Positions 35,254 to 42,335 are shown, counted from the stretch's first letter. The stretch is 54,864 nucleotides of DNA from Pseudomonas viridiflava (GCF_900582195.1 NZ_UTHA01000286.1:1-54864), one strand, 5' to 3'. Notes: a model not told the origin generated them from the sequence alone. Made by a program: numbers and translations.

Positions 35254-35352
35254 TGGCGGCTGTGCGTGGGAGACCTTCGGGTCTGCCGGGTTCCTGTATC
35301 TCCGGTTTCTCAGCCTGCGCATAGCTGCCACCTTTTCGCCTGAGAACGAAAA
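35254..35352 (+). ncRNA. Structured 5' leader RNA of the DUF3077-type gene pair
   Basis: A 13-base closing stem, TGGCGGCTGTGCG (35254-35266) with CGCATAGCTGCCA (35318-35330), pairs completely with two G-U wobbles. Inside it are a UUCG-capped hairpin AGACC-TTCG-GGTCT (35271-35284) and a second hairpin CCGGG/TCCGG (35286-35290, 35301-35305). A separate hairpin TTTTCG/CGAAAA (35333-35338, 35347-35352) follows before the ribosome site GGGAG. The segment GGGAGACC.TCGGGTCTGCCG is familiar to me as a recurrent leader before DUF3077/DUF6124-type small genes in Pseudomonas; I cannot confirm an Rfam entry. Likely a cis-acting regulator. Confidence 0.6.
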
Positions 35353-35385
35353 TCGCAGCTCTCATTTGATACAGGGAGTTCACAA

Positions 35386-35475
35386 ATGAAAGCCATTGAT
35401 CCATCCGCAGTCCACCCGTTAGCAACACCGGCCGCTTCACGTCCGCCCTTCCGAACGGCAGGTGAAGCGAAATGA
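35386..35475 (+). CDS. 29-codon ORF coupled to the DUF3077-type gene
   Basis: ATG at 35386 preceded by CAGGGAG at about nine bases; 29 codons, stop TGA overlapping the next ATG as ATGA (35472-35475). Begins MKAIDPSAVHPLATPAASRP and is Pro/Ala/His-rich without a fold. The ribosome site of the leader serves this ORF, and the following gene has no Shine-Dalgarno of its own except sequence inside this ORF (GGTGAAG), so its translation probably depends on reading this ORF. A regulatory leader peptide or a small subunit. Confidence 0.6.
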   Translation: MKAIDPSAVHPLATPAASRPPFRTAGEAK

Positions 35476-35753
35476 CCCACTATCAAGATCTGAAAACCCT
35501 CGGCCTCACCCACTTTTCCTTCCAATCCAATCAAGCGATGTTCCGCACCAATCGAGGTGTACCGGTAATCGCCGCCCTTTCCCACGCCTCGCACTTGCTT
35601 CACATTTCACGACTGCTCACTGCGGACACTTCAGTCTCTCGCGACCCCGACCTTCACGCTTATGCCTCGCAGTATCTGCAGGAGTTAAGCAAGGCACTGA
35701 TCGATGATGTCGTGAAAGTGATGGATGCACCGCCGGACAAGTCGTTGATGTAA
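35472..35753 (+). CDS. DUF3077-type small protein
   Basis: 93 residues. The middle reads MFRTNRGVPVIAALSHASHL, then LHISRLL and YASQYLQELSKALIDDVV: a short strand, the (F/V)-x-x-(N/R)-x-G-V-P-x-x-x-A-L motif and two helices, the plan of DUF3077-like Pseudomonas proteins found in many copies per genome downstream of structured leaders. Role unknown. Convergent with the RES toxin gene, 42 bases away, with a shared hairpin between. Confidence 0.7.
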   Translation: MTHYQDLKTLGLTHFSFQSNQAMFRTNRGVPVIAALSHASHLLHISRLLTADTSVSRDPDLHAYASQYLQELSKALIDDVVKVMDAPPDKSLM

Positions 35754-35764
35754 TCAGCCACGTG

Positions 35765-35790
35765 AAGCCCTCGCCGATGCGAGGGCATTT
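35765..35790. terminator. Hairpin between DUF3077-type gene and RES toxin gene
   Basis: Perfect 8-base stem GCCCTCGC (35767-35774) / GCGAGGGC (35779-35786) with loop CGAT, flanked by AA and ATTT; short T-run, so a weak terminator usable from both sides. Confidence 0.6.
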
Positions 35791-35795
35791 GCGTT

Positions 35796-36476
35796 TCAGA
35801 CCTGACTGATCTCAAACACAAACGAAATCTTCTGCTGACTCGCATTCCACACATAGCGCAAATGCTTGCCCTGCTTCGGAATGGATACCGCTGGAGGTCG
35901 AAACGCGGCGACACATTCATGGCCCGGCAGGCGGACGCTGTTGTAGAGCAGTCCCCACGACTCGGTTTCGCGCAGTTGCCGGGCGAATAGCTGAGACGGC
36001 CCATAAGCCTCAGGATCCGGATTGTGCAGTTCGGGGTGATCGTGGCGGATATCGTGCAGCGGTTTAACCACCCGATTGACGTAAGTCCGCATGGTCAACT
36101 CAAGATCCGCTTCCTGAGTCGCCGCAAGAAATCGCTCCTGGTGATAACAGGTCTCAGCGATGGCAGCAGTCTGGCTGCTCGCAGCGTAGTAAACGCCGAA
36201 GGTACCGTCGCAGAAGCGACTGCGTTTACCGATGTGGGTAAATGCGGCCATCACCGGAGTCGATCCGGGGCCGGAGAGTCGATCTTCGGGTCGCACGCGG
36301 GCGAGAACGCCGGCCTGTTCGATCAGCCGATCATTGGTCAGCGCTTCAATCGCGTAGGCAACTTCCAGGTCTTCTGGATCGAGCACGTCTTCGAACAGCG
36401 CAATCGGCGGGAAGCTGCTGTTGACGATCCGGTAGGCTCGCGGCCATGGCACATCAACCAAATCTGGCGCCTTCAA
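35796..36476 (-). CDS. RES-family toxin (NAD+ phosphorylase type)
   Basis: 226 residues. RES toxins degrade NAD+ and arrest growth until neutralised by an Xre/MbcA antitoxin. Seen: YRIVNSSFPPIALFEDVLDP, FGVYYAASSQTAAIAETCYH with the Tyr and Glu of the active centre, and GLLYNSVRLPGHECVAAFRP with the conserved Ser. I place the start at TTG 36476, which overlaps the antitoxin TGA as TTGA and gives the usual N-terminus (KAPDLVDVPWPRAYRI); the frame is open further upstream inside the antitoxin gene. Toxin follows antitoxin as is usual for this family. Confidence 0.88.
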   Translation of the reverse strand: MKAPDLVDVPWPRAYRIVNSSFPPIALFEDVLDPEDLEVAYAIEALTNDRLIEQAGVLARVRPEDRLSGPGSTPVMAAFTHIGKRSRFCDGTFGVYYAASSQTAAIAETCYHQERFLAATQEADLELTMRTYVNRVVKPLHDIRHDHPELHNPDPEAYGPSQLFARQLRETESWGLLYNSVRLPGHECVAAFRPPAVSIPKQGKHLRYVWNASQQKISFVFEISQV

Positions 36477-36880
36477 CCGCGCACCCCATCGAGGTAGCGA
36501 CGCACATCGGCGATGTCGATCACTCTCCCCGCCAGCATGTAATCCAACGCCGTTTGCCCATTGAAAGGCGCCGCCGTGTTTGGGCTGCTGACCCACGTGT
36601 AGGCGCGGTCGCGGCTGTTGCTGAAGATGATACTCAACGCCTTGTGAATACCCATCAGGTAAGAGATACGCTCAAGCGTGTCATTGGGCAGACGTACGTT
36701 CGGCAGGTGTTTGTATTTGTAGAACGTGGTGTTGCCGACGCCGCCCAGCAATGTACGTTGCTGCTCGGCGCTGCAGCCCCAGCGCTCCATGAGGTTGAAG
36801 AAGAACTTCAGCGCTACGCGACCGGCTTCGGGGGCGTCGAGCTGTTCGCGAGGGGTTACAGCCTGCGATGAGGTGGTCAT
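36473..36880 (-). CDS. Xre/MbcA/ParS-family antitoxin
   Basis: 135 residues. N-terminal helix-turn-helix-like part (ALKFFFNLMERWGCSAEQQR, TLLGGVGNTTFYKYK) and the C-terminal toxin-binding DUF2384 domain with the signature AYTWVSSPNTAAPFNGQTAL followed by DYMLAGRVIDIADVRRYLDG. Partner of the RES toxin, whose start overlaps the stop. AAGGAGG six bases upstream is a very strong ribosome site, consistent with antitoxin in excess. It probably represses its own promoter in the AT-rich upstream region. Confidence 0.9.
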   Translation of the reverse strand: MTTSSQAVTPREQLDAPEAGRVALKFFFNLMERWGCSAEQQRTLLGGVGNTTFYKYKHLPNVRLPNDTLERISYLMGIHKALSIIFSNSRDRAYTWVSSPNTAAPFNGQTALDYMLAGRVIDIADVRRYLDGVRG

Positions 36881-37211
36881 GTGCCGCCTCCTTGATTGGG
36901 AACCTGAATATGAGCCTAGTACAGATACGGATAAAAATTAATCTTTAATACATAAACGAATTAGAGTTCGCCAAAAACCGTCGACAAAAACCCATCTCAC
37001 GCACCAAAATCACGCATTTTTTTTGACCTTCATCACCCCCACGTCACCAAAAACCCCGATCCTGTGTCAGCCTCCAGCCATCGGCGAGGACATCAATTCG
37101 CTACTAAACCCGCGACAACTATGCTCAGGTACAGGAATATAGCCAGCATATGGCGCCTGACCGGCCGTCTCGTAAACAACAATACCCAGCCCACTTCAGA
37201 GGGCATTACCC
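36881..37211. other. AT-rich divergent promoter region
   Basis: 331 bases between the antitoxin (leftward) and LysR (rightward) starts. The stretch 36920-37020 is much richer in A+T than the rest of the window (TTAATCTTTAATACATAAAC), fitting a toxin-antitoxin promoter/operator or transferred DNA. No clear -35/-10 pair or ORF was identified. Confidence 0.4.
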
Positions 37212-38138
37212 ATGGATAGCAGAACCTTACGCAACCTCATGCGCATCGTGCAGACCGGCTCGTTGTCGGCCGCAGCCGAGCATTCGTGCCTGACTGTGCA
37301 GGCGTTGGCCGCGCAGTTGAACAAGGTCGAAGAGCAGTTCGGTTTCCGCTTGTTTCGACGTTCCAACAAAGGCCTGACGCTGACGCCGCAAGGCACTGAG
37401 CTGACGCCTTATATGGACAAAGTGCTGATTGCCACGCGACAGATGGAAGAGAAAGTCGAGGCATTGAAAGTGCCGGGCCAGCGCACGTTGAAGGTTGCGT
37501 TGAACAACACCTTGTCGGCTGACTTCAACCGGCGAATGATCGGGCGCCTGATCGAGGTGTTTCCCGATTATCAGATGGAATTCAGTTACGCCGAGTCGAT
37601 GGAAAACCTCAGCAAGCTGAAGAACGAAGACTTCGACCTTGCGGTGCTGATCGGCCCGCAACGGCCGGGTTTGCCGAGCATCGTCCTGCCCGATGTGCAG
37701 GTGCAAGTGGTCGGCGCGCACTGTGGCCAGGAAAACGATCCGCTGACATTGCTGGGCAACAAGTTTCAGGTGCGTCCTGCGGAAGATTGTCCGTATTCCC
37801 ACAGCTTTTTGCGCTTTCTCGACGCTGGGCTGGGCAATCACGAGAACGGCCAGCGCATGGTCTACTCGTGCAGTGAAACATTGACGCTGTCGTTGATCAC
37901 GCAGATGGACGCGGTCGGCATGGTCTCGCGTGAGGCCGCGCAGAAGAACGGCCTGACGATTTTCCCCGGGTTCGAGGATTTCCTCGAGGTGCGCCTGGCG
38001 GTGAACAATCCGGAGTTGTCGAGCCAGGCGTTGAACGATGTCGTCGATCTGCCGCTACATGAACGAGCCGAGCGCAATGTACGCAGCCGTCCCAACCGCC
38101 ACACTGAGAAAGAGGTTTTTGCTGAAATACGCACATAA
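37212..38138 (+). CDS. LysR-family transcriptional regulator
   Basis: 308 residues. N-terminal winged helix (LRNLMRIVQTGSLSAAAEHS, LTVQALAAQLNKVEEQFGFR, LFRRSNKGLTLTPQGTEL) and a periplasmic-binding-like effector domain (TLKVALNNTLSADFNRRM, DFDLAVLIGPQRPGLPSIVL). The last ~28 residues are rich in Arg/Glu and are encoded antisense to the end of azlD (84-base overlap), which is unusual; the normal family end is near LNDVVD. It may control the facing dioxygenase-GNAT-azlCD operon, but it is convergent, not divergent, so target is uncertain. Confidence 0.9.
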   Translation: MDSRTLRNLMRIVQTGSLSAAAEHSCLTVQALAAQLNKVEEQFGFRLFRRSNKGLTLTPQGTELTPYMDKVLIATRQMEEKVEALKVPGQRTLKVALNNTLSADFNRRMIGRLIEVFPDYQMEFSYAESMENLSKLKNEDFDLAVLIGPQRPGLPSIVLPDVQVQVVGAHCGQENDPLTLLGNKFQVRPAEDCPYSHSFLRFLDAGLGNHENGQRMVYSCSETLTLSLITQMDAVGMVSREAAQKNGLTIFPGFEDFLEVRLAVNNPELSSQALNDVVDLPLHERAERNVRSRPNRHTEKEVFAEIRT

Positions 38139-38372
38139 CAACGTCGGAATTGCGGCATAGAATTCCGGGCGATCGAGCTGTATGTGCTGATCCTTGATCA
38201 ACAAAGGTGTCAGGCTGATCGCAGCGACGATCGCCACCGGCAGGTATTCCAGCGCCCGCGCAACGAACGGCGGCCAATGCTCGGTATTGACCTGCAGTGG
38301 CAAGGCGCGTGGCAGGAACGTCACGGCCATCATCAGCGCCACTACCAGAATCAGGAACGTTTGGTCAGGCAT
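38055..38372 (-). CDS. azlD: Branched-chain amino acid exporter small subunit AzlD
   Basis: 105 residues, four short hydrophobic helices (FLILVVALMMAVTFLPRALP, YLPVAIVAAISLTPLLI, FLSVAVGTAAYIALGSFM), with the FLPRALP and AIVAAISLTPLL motifs of AzlD. The frame extends upstream but only the ATG at 38372 gives the family N-terminus. It overlaps azlC by 22 bases. AzlCD exports leucine-type amino acids and analogues. Confidence 0.93.
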   Translation of the reverse strand: MPDQTFLILVVALMMAVTFLPRALPLQVNTEHWPPFVARALEYLPVAIVAAISLTPLLIKDQHIQLDRPEFYAAIPTLLCAYFSKNLFLSVAVGTAAYIALGSFM

Positions 38373-39067
38373 ACACCCACTCCGCAGCCCACAAACGTGG
38401 CGATAAACACATTGAACGGCGAACTGCCGACCAGGCTCAGCGCGCCCATGCACAACACCGCGGCGGCGGCAGCGATGAGTTTGTTGCGCGTGTTGCACAG
38501 CGACACCAGCACGTAGAGCATCATCGCCGTCAGGGCGTAGTCGAGCTGATACTTGATCAGGTGCGCCGCGTACTGCGCACACACTGCGCCAAGTAATCCA
38601 CCGAGCACCCATGAGGTGTGGCAGAACAGGTTGAAGCCGATCAGATAGCGCACGTTGACCGGCGCGCCGGTACCGAGTTTGACGCTGTGGAACGCAAAGG
38701 ATTCGTCCGTCAGGCCGCCGGCGTAAGCCCAGCGTTCCATGCGACTCAAACCGAGGGCGCGCAAGGCCTTGGCCATGTACACCGACATCAGCATGTGCCG
38801 CGCATTGATCAGGAACGTAGTCAGTACGATGGTGGTCAGCGACGCGCCACTTGAGATAAGCGCCAATGCGGCGAATTGCGAAGCGCCGGCATACACGAAC
38901 AGACACATCGCCACTGGCAGCCACATCGGCAGTCCGGCGTTGACGGCCATCAGTCCGAACACGAATGACACCGTGAAGTAGCCAGCGACCACCGGGCTGG
39001 CTTCGGCGAACGTGCGCGATGGCTGATGGGCAGCCATCAGCGGCGCACTGCCGGACGTTTCATTCAT
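38351..39067 (-). CDS. azlC: Branched-chain amino acid exporter large subunit AzlC
   Basis: 238 residues with about seven membrane helices. AzlC motifs: FTVSFVFGLMAVNAGLP, MCLFVYAGASQFAALALISS, FLINARHMLMSVYMAKALR and ERWAYAGGLTDESFAF. Its ATG overlaps the GNAT stop (ATGA at 39064-39067), so exporter synthesis is tied to the modifying enzymes upstream. Forms the transporter together with AzlD. Confidence 0.94.
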   Translation of the reverse strand: MNETSGSAPLMAAHQPSRTFAEASPVVAGYFTVSFVFGLMAVNAGLPMWLPVAMCLFVYAGASQFAALALISSGASLTTIVLTTFLINARHMLMSVYMAKALRALGLSRMERWAYAGGLTDESFAFHSVKLGTGAPVNVRYLIGFNLFCHTSWVLGGLLGAVCAQYAAHLIKYQLDYALTAMMLYVLVSLCNTRNKLIAAAAAVLCMGALSLVGSSPFNVFIATFVGCGVGVCLTKRS

Positions 39068-39531
39068 AGATCCCTCTCAAATGTTCGTTCGCCATGGGGC
39101 TCGCAAAAACCCTGGGCAGTCCAGAATCGCTTGCCCGCGAGGTTAGCATCGTCAACGAACAGAAACATCCGTAACACACCGACGCGCTTCATATCGGAGG
39201 ACGCCGCTTCAACCAGGCGTTGACCGACGCCCTGGCTGCGATAGCGCGGGCTGACCGCCAGATGATTGATCGTGCCACGGCTGCCGAGCATGCCCCCGAG
39301 CACCGCGCCGACGATTTCGCCGGCGACGTCAAAGGCGAGATAGGCCGTAGTAGTCTTCTGGATCAGCACGCCGCGCAGGCACTTGGCATCCTGCCATTCA
39401 CAGAAGGACACTTCGTCGAACTGGCGGAAAAAGCGCTCCATGCGCTGCGCATCCTTGGCCGTGGCGCGTCGAAGCACCACCGGCGTCGAGCACTCGACGC
39501 CGTCGATTGGGGTGATCTGATTAGCGAACAA
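39064..39531 (-). CDS. GNAT-family N-acetyltransferase
   Basis: About 155 residues. GNAT fold with VVLRRATAKDAQRMERFFRQ at the start, TINHLAVSPRYRSQGVGQRL (acetyl-CoA loop R-x-x-G-V-G) and FLFVDDANLAGKRFWTAQGF. The start is uncertain: TTG at 39531 overlaps the dioxygenase stop by eleven bases and leaves a normal N-terminus; GTG codons further in are alternatives, and the open frame extends to 39594. Lies between an amino acid hydroxylase and an amino acid exporter, so it may acetylate the hydroxylated product or protect against it (inference). Confidence 0.85.
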   Translation of the reverse strand: MFANQITPIDGVECSTPVVLRRATAKDAQRMERFFRQFDEVSFCEWQDAKCLRGVLIQKTTTAYLAFDVAGEIVGAVLGGMLGSRGTINHLAVSPRYRSQGVGQRLVEAASSDMKRVGVLRMFLFVDDANLAGKRFWTAQGFCEPHGERTFERDL

Positions 39532-40267
39532 TGTCGAAAGCGGTCCCGGGCCGCGAGAAGGAGATCGCCAGTATCTGCCGGTACGCCATGGCATGGGTGT
39601 GCGTGTTGCGGGCCGGGGTCACGTAGTGGCGCATGTCGCGATCGAGGAAGTAGGTGGTGTCGAGAATTTCCTGGTAGGTGGTCGACGCCAATTGATGCTC
39701 GTGAATGTCGTACAAACGACTCTCCGCGCCCTCGACATTGTTGCGGCCCCAGAAGTGCACACCGCTGAACGGATAGCCGTCGCAGTGAATCCCTTCAGGG
39801 GTGATTTCCAGTTGTTTGCCGGGTTTGATCTCGATGCGGATCTGATGGATCTGGCACTGCCAGATTTCATCGTGCAGCTCTTCCGGCAGCACGCTTTTGT
39901 ACACTTCGAAATCGGTGTCGATCAGGCTGCGCATCACCGGCGAAGTAATCACTTCATCGGAGAAGTCCTGAAAGTGCCGCACGAGGCCACCAACATAGGC
40001 GTTGTTCTCTTTCGACTGCACGTAGGCGCGATGCTCGAGTTGCTTGAGCTCGCGGGTTTTCGGGTTGTACTCAAAGTCGCTGTAACGACGGTAACGCATG
40101 CCGGCTTCGGCCTGACCGTAGTAACTGTCAGGCTCCATGTTTTCCCAACTTTTGGTCAGTCTGACGAAGTCGGCAAAATGACCGTAGAGATTGAAGTCAC
40201 CACCCTGGACGTTGACATATTTGTCGCGCCGTAGCGATTCGCCCACTTCTCTGTTCAAAACGATCAT
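39521..40267 (-). CDS. 2-oxoglutarate/Fe(II) dioxygenase, PF10014 (isoleucine hydroxylase-like)
   Basis: 248 residues from ATG 40267 (GGAG nine bases upstream; a TTG lies six bases before). The pattern matches the PF10014 family that includes L-isoleucine 4-dioxygenase: YGQAEAGMRYRRYSDFEYNP, VGGLVRHFQDFSDEV, QIRIEIKPG, the Fe ligands His and Asp in EGIHCDGYPFSGVHFWGRNN, the distal His in RHYVTPA, and a 2-oxoglutarate Arg in AYRQILAISFS. Hydroxylates a free branched-chain or similar amino acid (family knowledge). First gene of an operon with GNAT and azlCD. Confidence 0.83.
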   Translation of the reverse strand: MIVLNREVGESLRRDKYVNVQGGDFNLYGHFADFVRLTKSWENMEPDSYYGQAEAGMRYRRYSDFEYNPKTRELKQLEHRAYVQSKENNAYVGGLVRHFQDFSDEVITSPVMRSLIDTDFEVYKSVLPEELHDEIWQCQIHQIRIEIKPGKQLEITPEGIHCDGYPFSGVHFWGRNNVEGAESRLYDIHEHQLASTTYQEILDTTYFLDRDMRHYVTPARNTHTHAMAYRQILAISFSRPGTAFDIVR

Positions 40268-40446
40268 TACCAAATTCTCCGCTGCGTTGAGCGGCCTAAT
40301 CTATTAGGTGGAGAATTTGCGTCCATGAGAAAGAATTTCAGGCATTTAAAGCCCAGTTTGAAACGGCGTTTGCAGCGACCTGAAAACAACTTTTACATGA
40401 CAAAAACACCGGTTTTTTCCGGTTTTCATCGAAAAACCGTCGAAAA

Positions 40447-40471
40447 AAAACCCCGAACCAGTCGGGGTTTT
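40447..40471. terminator. Terminator after oprD-type gene
   Basis: Ten-base stem AAAACCCCGA (40447-40456) / TCGGGGTTTT (40462-40471), loop ACCAG; A-run and T-run make it usable from both sides. It is 28 bases beyond the porin stop. Confidence 0.88.
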
Positions 40472-40498
40472 CTCACGCGAGTTACAACTGATCGGGCA

Positions 40499-41818
40499 TC
40501 AGAAGATGTTGATCGGGTAATCCACGAATACACGCAATTCGTTACCGCTGACGTTGTACTCGCTGGATTTCTGCGAAACACGCAGGATCGAGCTGCGCAG
40601 TTTCACGCTCAGGTCTTTGGCCGGGCCAGACTGCACGACGTATTTGAACTGGTTGAAGATCTCACGCTCGGTGCCGCCTTCGCTGGTGGACGTGGTGATG
40701 TTGTCGCCACGCACATAAGCGAAGTTGTAGCTCAGGCCCGGTACGCCGAATGCGCCGAAGTCGAGGCCGTAGCCCAACTGCCAGCTGCGTTCGTCTTCAG
40801 CGTTGAAGTCGGACCAGTAGGAGTTGGCCAGGTAGATCGTGTTGCCGCCGTCGCCGACACGGCCCTGTTCTTTCTGGTAGCCGCCGTAGGCGTAGCCCAG
40901 GTTGCTGTCGCCAGTGGAACGCTGGTGGGCCACGGTGAACGAGTGCGGGCCAGTGGCGAATGTCGCGGCCAGGCTCCAGATCTTGTTGTCGCGCCCGGTC
41001 ACGATGCTTTCGCCCGGAACGGTGTTTTCGCGAACGTACGAGCTGTCCAGCTTGGTGCGATAGCCGTTGAAGTCCAGGGTCAGGGACTGATCCTTGTTGA
41101 ACGGCAGCACGTAGTTGGCATTCACGTATTGTTTCTTCAAGACGTCTTCGACGTCGGAAGCGTACAACGCGCCTTTGAAGTTCTCGGTGAACTGGTAGCT
41201 ACCGCCCAATACGTTGATCGACTTCAGCCCCCCGCTGTCACGGCCTTCCGCGCTCTTGCGCGATTCGGCGGTGAAACGACCGGCGTTCAGCTCCAGGCCT
41301 TTGATCTCTTTGGAAGTGATCAACGTACCGGTGTAGCTTTCCGGCAGCAGACGCACGTTATCGTAGCTGAGCACCGGCAAGGCTGGCATCTGGTCGCCGT
41401 AGGTCAGCACCGTATTGGAAATACGGAATTTGACGGCTGCACCGCCCTTGGACAGGTCATTGGCCGCTTTATCACTTTCGCCAGGCGCGTGATCAGCTTG
41501 CTTGAAAAAGTCGATACCTTGCGCGCCGGTGCGGCCTTCACCACCGTCCAGACGCAGTGCGTACAGACCGAAAGCGTCGACACCGACACCCACGGTGCCT
41601 TGGGTGAAACCGGACGAGAACGTACCGATGGCCGCTTGGCCCCACTCGGCTTTGTCCGGACGACCATCTTTGTAGTCACGATTGATGTAAGCATTGCGCA
41701 GTAGCACTTTGAGGCTGCTGTCTTCAACGAAACCCTTGGACTCGGCTTGGTCGTTAGCCATGGCCTGAGTGGCACTCAACATCCCCAGTGCGATCAGACT
41801 GATTCGCTTGTTCAACAT
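40499..41818 (-). CDS. OprD-family outer membrane porin
   Basis: 439 residues from ATG 41818 (AAGGA seven bases upstream), giving a signal peptide (MLNKRISLIALGMLSATQAMA). The frame is open upstream through the leader but those residues do not resemble the family. Alternating beta strands, FVEDSSLKVLLRNAYINRDY at the mature start, WGQAAIGTFSSGFTQGTVGV, and a C-terminal FVDYPINIF with the terminal Phe required for outer membrane insertion. OprD-like porins admit small carboxylates or basic amino acids; the substrate is not readable. Confidence 0.93.
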   Translation of the reverse strand: MLNKRISLIALGMLSATQAMANDQAESKGFVEDSSLKVLLRNAYINRDYKDGRPDKAEWGQAAIGTFSSGFTQGTVGVGVDAFGLYALRLDGGEGRTGAQGIDFFKQADHAPGESDKAANDLSKGGAAVKFRISNTVLTYGDQMPALPVLSYDNVRLLPESYTGTLITSKEIKGLELNAGRFTAESRKSAEGRDSGGLKSINVLGGSYQFTENFKGALYASDVEDVLKKQYVNANYVLPFNKDQSLTLDFNGYRTKLDSSYVRENTVPGESIVTGRDNKIWSLAATFATGPHSFTVAHQRSTGDSNLGYAYGGYQKEQGRVGDGGNTIYLANSYWSDFNAEDERSWQLGYGLDFGAFGVPGLSYNFAYVRGDNITTSTSEGGTEREIFNQFKYVVQSGPAKDLSVKLRSSILRVSQKSSEYNVSGNELRVFVDYPINIF

Positions 41819-41901
41819 TTTGTTTTCCTTATTACGGGTTGAAACGCGCTGTGTCGAACGGCGGAAACGGCGCTTTTGCACTCTTTTATTCACCCCGAAA
41901 C

Positions 41902-41935
41902 AAAAAAGCCCGCCCACAACAATGTGATGGCGGGC
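41902..41935 (-). terminator. Rho-independent terminator inside the porin leader
   Basis: On the minus strand GCCCGCC (41935-41929) pairs with GGCGGGC (41914-41908), with an inner TGTG/CACA extension, followed by six U (41907-41902). It lies between the promoter at 41984-42013 and the porin ATG at 41818, so it ends a short RNA or acts as an attenuator. Estimated RNA from ~41977 to 41902 is about 75 bases. Confidence 0.75.
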
Positions 41936-41983
41936 CTGCTCCTGATTTTGAGTCATGGCGGTTGGCCACAGGCGTTGGGCCGA

Positions 41984-42013
41984 ATCGTAGCCGTGCCCCG
42001 AACAATGTGTCAA
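41984..42013 (-). promoter_or_regulatory. Sigma-70 promoter of porin leader RNA
   Basis: Minus strand: perfect -35 TTGACA (42013-42008), 18-base spacer, -10 TACGAT (41989-41984). Start of transcription expected near 41977. Confidence 0.6.
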
Positions 42014-42248
42014 TTTCAAGAATCGTCTTTAAATAGGTAAAAATCGTCTAAGAAACGTAAATTTTGCGCTCAGTCCTTGCTGGGAAATGCTTGCAGCCAG
42101 TGAATCCAGTGCGTATCAAGCGCAGCAGTCGAAACTAAAAAGCGCAGAGGCTTTGCCAGACACATCGAGGACGATTACCTGTTGCAACCGATCGGCAAAT
42201 GCCTGCGGCTTGCCCAACCAGGGACTGATCGAATGCGCTGAGCAGTCA

Positions 42249-42282
42249 GATTGTTTCAATTCGGACATAAATTGAAACAATC
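42249..42282. promoter_or_regulatory. 13-base inverted repeat at the TonB receptor promoter
   Basis: GATTGTTTCAATT (42249-42261) and AATTGAAACAATC (42270-42282) are perfectly inverted around CGGACATA. AT-rich arms and a position over the putative -35 (TTGAAA, 42272-42277) suggest a dimeric regulator site rather than an RNA element; a hairpin is also possible for read-through RNA. Confidence 0.65.
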
Positions 42283-42301
42283 GCGCAAGGGAACTTATAA
42301 G
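42272..42301 (+). promoter_or_regulatory. Putative promoter of the TonB receptor gene
   Basis: -35 TTGAAA (42272-42277), 18-base spacer, -10 TATAAG (42296-42301); start expected near 42308, just before the Fur box. Confidence 0.5.
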
Positions 42302-42316
42302 GAATAATTAACGGAA

Positions 42317-42335
42317 GTAAATGCAAAGCATTACC
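42317..42335 (+). promoter_or_regulatory. Fur box
   Basis: GTAAATGCAAAGCATTACC agrees with the 19-base Fur consensus GATAATGATAATCATTATC at 13 positions and has the palindromic core AATGCAAAGCATT. Placed just after the predicted transcription start, it would repress the receptor when iron is plentiful. Confidence 0.7.

Noticed and set aside
40403..40426. Second hairpin (CACCGG/CCGG with A and T runs) near the porin terminator
   Set aside because: Stem is short and uneven; the 40447-40471 hairpin explains termination better.
40325..41704. 459-codon open frame antisense to the OprD-type gene
   Set aside because: The sense strand gives a full porin with signal peptide and terminal Phe; the antisense product is unrecognisable.
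41819..42019. N-terminal extension of the porin through the leader
   Set aside because: In frame and open, but it contains an intrinsic terminator and precedes a perfect signal peptide start with AAGGA.
42087..42275. 62-codon open frame upstream of the TonB receptor
   Set aside because: No ribosome site, no motifs, and it runs into the inverted repeat and promoter.
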